From Methanosarcinales archaeon (lineage in GTDB: Archaea; Halobacteriota; Syntropharchaeia; Alkanophagales; Methanospirareceae), in the NCBI GenBank assembly GCA_025464275.1, contig JAODGR010000068.1:494-11656 (forward strand): 11,163 bases of DNA, written 5' to 3'. Below the pieces are notes generated by a model. That model saw only the letters and a list, made by a program, of their open reading frames with translations. It had not been told where the DNA came from and ran no database searches. Shown in pieces: positions 6,082 through 11,163 of this stretch. Numbering within the stretch: the stretch's first letter is position 1; each line of letters begins with the position of its first letter. Both the position numbers and the translations under genes were made by a program.

Positions 6082-9000
6082 GTGAACATGAACGATAAGA
6101 GAGGAAGAGAGCGAGCGAGCGCGAGAGCGAGAGCGAGGGGGATAACAGGGGTAGTACTCACAGTTATAATGCTGGCTTCGGTATCTGCCATTCTACCTGC
6201 GACGATAGCCATCCCACCGGATGGAGGAGCACCCTCCTCTGCACCTTCTTCTATCCGGATCTACGGGGATGTCCAGCCAGCCGGCAATGCACCCGAGAGA
6301 TACACCCACTGGTGGGAACCATTCGACCCCACTGTGATACCAAAGGACTCCATCACCTTTAATCCCGCGCTGCTGGAGGAGGATTTCGGCGTATTGAAGA
6401 GCGGTGAGAATGCGCGCGAGAAGATATTCCTCCGCGCATGGTATGAGCCCTGTGGTAATTACTGGGGTTCCAGGAAGAATTACACACACCCGACGATAAA
6501 CATGGAGTATACCTACATGCTCATAGATACGGAATATAAGCCGACATCAGGGCAGGAAGATGATACACTCTTCGCATTCCCAACCTGCGAGATCCCTTCT
6601 CAGCCGGGATTGGGTGCATGGAACTGCATGGCGAAGAGTACGGAAGGAAGACTCACGAGGCTTACGAAGGTCAGCGGCGCAGTAGTCCCGTATGGTAAGA
6701 CGGTGGATGGGCAGATTGAGATAGAGAAGGGCTTCAAGAACCTGGCAGTAGGGGATAAAGTCCAGTTCCTCGACCACAAGCTGGAAGTGACCGCGATTAC
6801 TCCAGCCGGTGACTACGTTATAAAAGTCTGGTACGCGGGTAACAGAGAAGATGACGCAGGTAAAGGCTGGATTATACTGAAGCCCGGTGCGAAGATCTAC
6901 TTCGACAGACATAATAACCAGTATACCACTCCGAACCACAACCCCTCCGCTGGACAGATAAGGACATGGTATGTGAGGAGGGATACCGGGCTGAACAGGA
7001 ACAAGATATACGTTGGCAAGGAGCTACAGAAGTGTGACGTCTTCTACGTCAACGGTATGAGATACGACGTAACGGCGATAGAAGTGCTTGATACCACAGG
7101 CGACGGCGACGCAGATGCAATGAAGTACATAACCGTAAGGACAAAGTTGCCAAAGTGCACCGGGACCATCCCGGAGGAGAGTGTGGTATCATCTCAGTCC
7201 ATCGAGTGCATAGAGCCTGCTGAGATTATACCGGTTCTTCCGCCCTTCAATGAGGTGCATTACATGGTTGACGATATTGACATACCACTGTGGTGGAGTG
7301 CGCCAGAGAGGGACCTGACGAGACAGGACTACGGTGGTTCAAGACTGGATACAGACGGCGATGGCGTATGGATAGCATACGATGTTGACGAGCGGATAAT
7401 ACCCGGTGTTGAGCCTCTGAACATCACTTACATCTCTGAGGACACTGAGCTGCGATACTCCACCAACCTGCTTGAGAAGCTGCAGGAGAGATGGGCTGGT
7501 GCGGTCACCAGTGCCGAGAGGGTGGACCTGTACTTCCTGATCGACGGTTCACAGAGCATCAGTCCAGAAGATTTCGAATTGCAGAAGCAGGGGCTGGCTA
7601 ATGCCGTGAGCAATCCAGACGTAGTGCCTCAGGACGGCACAGTTCGAGTCTGTGTGATTCAGTTCTCCACTACTGCCAAGGTAGAGGTCCCGCTCACCGT
7701 CATTGACACGACAAATGCAAGTGTGGTAGCCGGTCGCATCATGAGTATCAGCCAGATGAAGGGCTATACAAACATGAGCGGGGCATTCAGGGTAGCGATT
7801 GATCACTTCCCGGGTGATACCAGGGGAGTACAGGTGATAGACCTCTCCACCGACGGGTACCCCACGGGTGGTGATTCCACGGAGAAGGTACTGAATATAA
7901 GAGATGAAGCAATTGCGGCAGGTTTTGACGTGGTGAATACGCTCGGCGTTGGGGGGGATATAGACGAGGATTTCCTGAAGGAACTGGCATATCCACAGCC
8001 ATGGCAGGTTTCCCCAGGGTTCTATGTGCATGCAGAAGATTATCATGACTTTGTGGATAAGATCAGGGAGAAGATAAGGGTAGAAGTGGAAGGGAAGCTC
8101 GTGGAATCATGGACGAAAATCGATGTCCAGTCGCTCCCAGACCGGTACACAGAGTTTGTACTGCCTGAATTGCCGGACATAGAAGCAGCGGGAGACAGGG
8201 GATTATACGGTGATTACCTCATTACGACCTCGATGATTGCACCGCAGGCAGGTGGTGACTTCCCGTGGAGGCGGGTGGCGTTCTCGTACGACCCCGACCC
8301 GGCACACGGAGGGATTGATGCTGACATCTACGTGAACTACGATGATGAGCTCAGAGAGGGCACCGTTCGAGTCTACGGGCATGGCAATGCGAGTACAGTC
8401 GGCATTCGGAACGAGTGTAACATAGAGCAGTATACAAGTTGGGAGGAGCCTTTCAATCCGACATCGATAAGAAAGGATTCCATCACCTTCAATCCCGCTA
8501 TACTGCCTTACAGCACTGAGTATCCGATGCATGCGCAGGGAGAAGACTGTGACCTGAAAGAATACCTGCGGGTATGGTATGTGCCAAAGTACGAGTTCTA
8601 TGGCTGGCATGAGCGTGTATCGCGCGAACCTGCGGTTGTGCTCGAGACGACGTACATGCTCATTGATTCACAGGACAAGAAGCCATGGGATGCAGATGCA
8701 AACCGGAGCTGGTTCCCGTTCCCCATCGTGGCAGACTTATCTGATGGTGAGGCGAAGGGGTTACAGTCATTTGAGAACGAAGAGGTCGAGTCCACGATGA
8801 AGAACCTTGTGCTGCTCTCATACGTGGATTGCTCGCCAGGTGATCTGGGCACCCTCCACAAGACGACCAACGGGACAATAAGGCTGGAGAAGACGTATAT
8901 CATGGATGCCGGACAGACGGTGGAGTTCATAGACCATACACTGAAGTTCGAGGGCTTTGATGAGCTGACCGGTGCACCAAGCGTGGAGATAAGGTATTGC

Positions 9001-10677
9001 GGCAATAAAGACGGGAGCAAGTATCCAAGTCCAAAGCATGAGATATGGAACACCACGAAGTTCTATGACAGGCATAACAATGCTTATGACACACCACAAC
9101 ACCCGGACAGGACATGGTATGCCCGCTTTGACGGGCAACTGAGAGATGGGAGAGCGATGATCACCGTGGGTAAGGAGCTTCAGCGTGGCGATATATTCTA
9201 CGTGGATGGTGTGAGATACGAAATACCGGCGATAGAGGTGCTTGACAAGGACAATAATCCGGAAAACGGCTGCGAGAAGTTCAAGTATATCACCATCAGA
9301 ACACCGTTCCCGAAGGGCGAAGGGGAGCTACCACAACATTATCCACCATGTGCTGACTCACAGTACATAGAGAGGATTAGCCACAGTACTCCGATACCCG
9401 TACTCCCGCCGATGAACATGGTGCACAAGATAGTGGACGATACGGATGTGGTGCTGTGGAAACCGCTGAAGCTGCTGGATAAATGGCCATACGGTGATCC
9501 AAAAGGCATACCCGGCATTGAGTACTTCCCGTGTGGAGAACGCTACCTGACGATGCAGTACCCGCCATACGCATGGCTGAAATACTTCTGTGCAGTGCCG
9601 ATAGATACCGATGGTGATATGAGAACGCAGATACCCGCGGACTGGCAGCTATGGGATGACTATGGTGGTCCCTTCTATCCGGGTGACGTACGTGAAATAG
9701 TGCCGAATGGCTGGCAGTGCTGCAAGTGTGGAAGGGAGATGCCACTGCCTGCTAAATTCACCACCTTCGATACCGAACACTGGATTGCAAACGATGTTAA
9801 CGAGCGAATAATCCCGGGTGTACCACCAGTGGAACTCATGTGGAAGGAAGAGACTGCGGAACCGAGATATTCGACGAATCTGCTGGAGATCCTGAACGAG
9901 ACACTGTATGAGGACAGAGAGGCGGAAGAGAGCTGGACGAAGTACGATATTCAGACCCTGCCTGACGAATACACCGCGTTCAAACTGCCTGCAACACCGT
10001 CTATAAATCCAGATGTGTACATCGGTGGTGAATATCAGGTCTACCAGCCGGATACGAGGAAGAACCCGGGCAGCTATCTGATCACAACCTCGTTCATTGC
10101 ACCCAATGCGAAGGGCGACCTGAACCTGAACCAGTCATACCTCGCTCCAAACAGGTTTGCATTCACATTCAATCCCGCTGATGATACCGGTATCTACGTG
10201 AATGAAGACCCGGTGATTCCATCGCCGCCAGGCGCTGATAATAGCTTCACCGTTCAGCTCAAGGTGCAGCAGAACTATCTATCATTGCCGGTAGTGCCGG
10301 AGAACAGGGACCCGAAAGCGATCTTCGGGAGGGACGTGGAAGTCTGGAGCTACAATGCAACCAGTGGCTGGAGCCAGCCAAGAGAGCTGGAGCCCGGGAA
10401 GGGTTACTACGTATACAACCCGTGGGCACCGAAGACCATCACCATCTATGGAAAAGGCGTATCCTTAGATTGGGAGCTGGACATAGAGCCGACGTTACAG
10501 CGTGGCTGGAATCTGATAGGCGTGGGCAACACGAGCATTCCACTACCACCGATGAGGGACATACAGATATGGCGATACATGGACGGATACCCATACGACG
10601 ATTTCATGCCAATACCACCCAATACACGGGTGCAGCTACAGCCTGGAGAGGCATACTGGGTATACAAGACGGCATAA
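6082..10677 (+). CDS. Large secreted S-layer-like protein: duplicated unit, nested vWA domain, C-terminal beta module
   Basis: This 1531-residue exported protein is probably a cell-envelope or S-layer component (inference). Residues 1-43 are a signal peptide with an unusually long basic n-region (arginine/alanine-rich, 7-19), a hydrophobic core at 21-38 and a cut near A43. Two homologous units follow, about 58-757 and 762-1376. Each has an ITFNP motif (91 and 801), a YVGKELQ/TVGKELQ then FYVxGxRY segment, an IPVLPP motif, NERIIPGV/DERIIPGV, RYSTNLLE (458 and 1262), ESWTK (675 and 1283) and YLITTS (712 and 1332). Unit 1 holds a complete vWA domain (about 481-670) with MIDAS residues D488, S490, S492, T563 and D591. 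Unit 2 holds a Cys-rich insert (about 1127-1226). The C-terminus (1387-1531) has two GW..PGxxYxVY-type beta repeats. About twelve N-glycosylation sequons, many cysteines and a DxDxDG loop (423-428) fit an extracellular, glycosylated, calcium-binding protein. No C-terminal membrane anchor or sorting motif is seen. Confidence 0.9.
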   Translation: MNMNDKRGRERASARARARGITGVVLTVIMLASVSAILPATIAIPPDGGAPSSAPSSIRIYGDVQPAGNAPERYTHWWEPFDPTVIPKDSITFNPALLEEDFGVLKSGENAREKIFLRAWYEPCGNYWGSRKNYTHPTINMEYTYMLIDTEYKPTSGQEDDTLFAFPTCEIPSQPGLGAWNCMAKSTEGRLTRLTKVSGAVVPYGKTVDGQIEIEKGFKNLAVGDKVQFLDHKLEVTAITPAGDYVIKVWYAGNREDDAGKGWIILKPGAKIYFDRHNNQYTTPNHNPSAGQIRTWYVRRDTGLNRNKIYVGKELQKCDVFYVNGMRYDVTAIEVLDTTGDGDADAMKYITVRTKLPKCTGTIPEESVVSSQSIECIEPAEIIPVLPPFNEVHYMVDDIDIPLWWSAPERDLTRQDYGGSRLDTDGDGVWIAYDVDERIIPGVEPLNITYISEDTELRYSTNLLEKLQERWAGAVTSAERVDLYFLIDGSQSISPEDFELQKQGLANAVSNPDVVPQDGTVRVCVIQFSTTAKVEVPLTVIDTTNASVVAGRIMSISQMKGYTNMSGAFRVAIDHFPGDTRGVQVIDLSTDGYPTGGDSTEKVLNIRDEAIAAGFDVVNTLGVGGDIDEDFLKELAYPQPWQVSPGFYVHAEDYHDFVDKIREKIRVEVEGKLVESWTKIDVQSLPDRYTEFVLPELPDIEAAGDRGLYGDYLITTSMIAPQAGGDFPWRRVAFSYDPDPAHGGIDADIYVNYDDELREGTVRVYGHGNASTVGIRNECNIEQYTSWEEPFNPTSIRKDSITFNPAILPYSTEYPMHAQGEDCDLKEYLRVWYVPKYEFYGWHERVSREPAVVLETTYMLIDSQDKKPWDADANRSWFPFPIVADLSDGEAKGLQSFENEEVESTMKNLVLLSYVDCSPGDLGTLHKTTNGTIRLEKTYIMDAGQTVEFIDHTLKFEGFDELTGAPSVEIRYCGNKDGSKYPSPKHEIWNTTKFYDRHNNAYDTPQHPDRTWYARFDGQLRDGRAMITVGKELQRGDIFYVDGVRYEIPAIEVLDKDNNPENGCEKFKYITIRTPFPKGEGELPQHYPPCADSQYIERISHSTPIPVLPPMNMVHKIVDDTDVVLWKPLKLLDKWPYGDPKGIPGIEYFPCGERYLTMQYPPYAWLKYFCAVPIDTDGDMRTQIPADWQLWDDYGGPFYPGDVREIVPNGWQCCKCGREMPLPAKFTTFDTEHWIANDVNERIIPGVPPVELMWKEETAEPRYSTNLLEILNETLYEDREAEESWTKYDIQTLPDEYTAFKLPATPSINPDVYIGGEYQVYQPDTRKNPGSYLITTSFIAPNAKGDLNLNQSYLAPNRFAFTFNPADDTGIYVNEDPVIPSPPGADNSFTVQLKVQQNYLSLPVVPENRDPKAIFGRDVEVWSYNATSGWSQPRELEPGKGYYVYNPWAPKTITIYGKGVSLDWELDIEPTLQRGWNLIGVGNTSIPLPPMRDIQIWRYMDGYPYDDFMPIPPNTRVQLQPGEAYWVYKTA
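6253..8352 (+). repeat. Surface protein, duplicated unit 1 (contains the vWA insertion)
   Basis: This first copy encodes residues about 58-757. It opens with RIYGD and WWEPFDP, and ends with DIYVNYDDE. Apart from an insertion of about 196 residues between RYSTNLLE and ESWTK, which is the vWA domain, it aligns with unit 2 in the same motif order. The corresponding ITFNP motifs are 710 residues apart. Confidence 0.85.
7522..8100 (+). other. Nested von Willebrand factor A domain with intact MIDAS
   Basis: Protein residues about 481-673. VDLYFLIDGSQS gives the DxSxS motif (D488, S490, S492); GYTNMSGAF gives the threonine T563; and LSTDGYPT gives D591. All five metal-coordinating positions are present, so divalent-metal-dependent ligand binding is plausible. 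The hydrophobic strands (VRVCVIQFS, VQVIDLST, FDVVNTLGVG) follow the Rossmann-like order of the fold. Confidence 0.9.
8365..10209 (+). repeat. Surface protein, duplicated unit 2 (contains the Cys-rich insertion)
   Basis: This second copy encodes residues about 762-1376, opening with VRVYGHG and WEEPFNP and ending with GIYVNEDP. It lacks the vWA domain: only about 21 residues separate RYSTNLLE from ESWTK. It gains about 80-90 residues between VVLW and NERIIPGV that unit 1 does not have. Confidence 0.85.
10240..10677 (+). other. C-terminal duplicated beta module of the surface protein
   Basis: Residues 1387-1531 contain two related stretches. The first has YLSLPV, VEVWSYN, GWSQP and PGKGYYVYNP; the second, starting with GWNLIGVG at 1475, has IQIWRYM, FMPIPP and PGEAYWVY. 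This resembles the short GWNL-type modules at the ends of many secreted archaeal and bacterial proteins. It has no hydrophobic helix after it, so attachment to the cell must be through assembly or another partner. Confidence 0.7.
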
Positions 10678-10698
10678 CTTTTTAGACAGATACTGGAT

Positions 10699-10757
10699 GG
10701 GAATGGGGTCCTGTCTCAGACCTCACTCCTTCATCCGTTTTATTTCTTACTCTTTTT
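10699..10757 (+). terminator. Hairpin plus T-rich tract after the surface-protein gene
   Basis: Bases 10700-10710 (GGAATGGGGTC) pair with 10719-10729 (GACCTCACTCC) around an 8-base loop, with one A-C mismatch and one G-T pair. A T-rich stretch follows (10738-10757, including TTTTT at 10753-10757). A run of five T also directly follows the TAA stop (10679-10683). Archaeal termination relies mainly on T runs, so the T runs may do the work and the hairpin may protect the 3' end of the message. Confidence 0.5.
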
Positions 10758-10761
10758 ATAT
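10752..10761 (+). promoter_or_regulatory. TATA box of the right-edge secreted protein
   Basis: CTTTTTATAT lies about 37 bp before the ATG at 10794. Transcription would start near 10780-10785. Two possible ribosome binding sites follow: AAGGAG at 10778-10783 and GGAGGT at 10800-10805. Confidence 0.5.
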
Positions 10762-10793
10762 GGCTAAAACAAACCTTAAGGAGAAGATGATGT

Positions 10794-11163
10794 ATGATAG
10801 GAGGTATCCATAAAGGAATGAGAGAAGAGATCTGGACGATTACTGCCGCTATTACTGCTATAATGGCTTTAGTTCTAATAGCTCTTCCCGCATCTGCGTG
10901 GGCGATAGAAACGCCAAAGCCAGCCGAGTGGGTGAAACTGAGTGCGAATCCAGTGACGATACCGGCGGATGGAGTCTCCACATCCATGATTGAAGTGAGA
11001 ATCACATGGCCGAACGGGACTGAGCTGAGTGGTATGCCAGCAGCCAACCAGACGGTGAGCATGTGGACAACCATCGGGCTACTTACTGAAGCGGTAAACG
11101 AGAGTAATACCGGTAGATTGATCAATATGACCACCGATGCCAATGGCACTGCGATAGCACTGC
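10794..11163 (+). CDS. Secreted protein with Big_1/invasin-like Ig domain (N-terminal part, partial)
   Basis: The frame is open to the right edge, giving the first 123 residues. Residues 1-37 are a signal peptide ending PASAWA, with a hydrophobic core at about 13-31. From about residue 47 the sequence WVKLSANPVTIPADGVSTS, then IEVRITWPNGTEL, then TTDANGTAIAL follows the bacterial Ig-like Big_1 (intimin/invasin) pattern: a strand, the PADG turn, the xVxxxNG turn and the TDANGTA turn. Five N-glycosylation sequons are present (NGT, NQT, NES, NMT, NGT), so an extracellular adhesin or surface-scaffold role is likely. ATG 10794 sits 10 bases after AAGGAG. ATG 10818, in frame and 12 bases after GGAGGT, is the alternative; the first gives a more basic n-region. 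The upstream hairpin and TATA box point to an independent transcript next to the S-layer-like gene. Confidence 0.8.
   Translation, partial: MIGGIHKGMREEIWTITAAITAIMALVLIALPASAWAIETPKPAEWVKLSANPVTIPADGVSTSMIEVRITWPNGTELSGMPAANQTVSMWTTIGLLTEAVNESNTGRLINMTTDANGTAIAL

Noticed and set aside
6100..6141. Twin-arginine (Tat) signal in the surface protein
   Set aside because: The basic region alternates Arg and Ala and has no RRxFLK-like motif, so a Sec signal is the better reading.
7549..8046. Minus-strand open frame of 165 codons opposite the vWA domain
   Set aside because: The plus-strand frame carries a complete vWA domain. The minus product is a low-quality mix of His, Tyr and Cys without a domain or ribosome binding site.
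8598..9056. Minus-strand open frames opposite surface-protein unit 2
   Set aside because: Several overlapping antisense frames arise from the codon composition of the long plus-strand gene. None has a start signal or a conserved pattern.
9712..9735. Cytoplasmic zinc-ribbon reading of CCKCG
   Set aside because: The protein has a clear signal peptide, and only one short Cys cluster is present with no spaced partner CxxC, so a classic zinc ribbon is not supported.
1..11163. CRISPR array, tRNA or rRNA gene, transposase, integrase site
   Set aside because: No regularly spaced repeats, cloverleaf-like sequence, transposase motif or terminal inverted repeats were seen on reading either strand.

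Overview
The window looks like archaeal chromosome, most likely from a methanogen- or ANME-related lineage of the Halobacteriota/Euryarchaeota. The signs are a diphthine synthase (an archaeal/eukaryotic function), an archaeal-type arginyl-tRNA synthetase, TATA-like boxes about 25 bp before starts, heavy use of AGA/AGG and ATA codons, and large secreted proteins rich in N-glycosylation sequons. Placement near ANME-1/Methanophagales is a guess from overall style, not a demonstrated match.

Layout. (a) 1-711, minus: the start of a secreted, sequon-rich protein that runs off the left edge. (b) 816-5105, minus: a compact four-gene cluster in the order argS, an unrecognised 233-residue protein, then two paralogous MinD-type ATPases that each carry an inserted 2x[4Fe-4S] ferredoxin domain. 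Gaps are 6, 23 and 25 bp, so co-transcription is likely. (c) 5106-5160: a short AT-rich divergent promoter. (d) 5161-5985, plus: dphB, diphthine synthase. (e) 5986-6081: a promoter region with a TATA box, an 11-bp direct repeat and a strong ribosome binding site. (f) 6082-10677, plus: a 1531-residue secreted, S-layer-like protein made of two diverged copies of one long unit. A complete von Willebrand A domain is nested in the first copy only, a cysteine-rich segment in the second only, and a small duplicated beta module ends the protein. (g) 10678-10793: a hairpin followed by T-rich DNA, then a promoter. (h) 10794-11163, plus: the start of another secreted protein with a Big_1/invasin-like Ig domain, cut by the right edge.

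How it fits together. The centre holds translation genes (argS, dphB) and a predicted iron-sulfur ATPase pair. Three cell-surface genes surround it. The large surface protein is the most unusual item: its two halves align closely except for the two private insertions, so domain gain after duplication can be read from the sequence. No RNA gene, CRISPR array, transposase or attachment site was seen, and no stretch above 300 bp lacks a gene.
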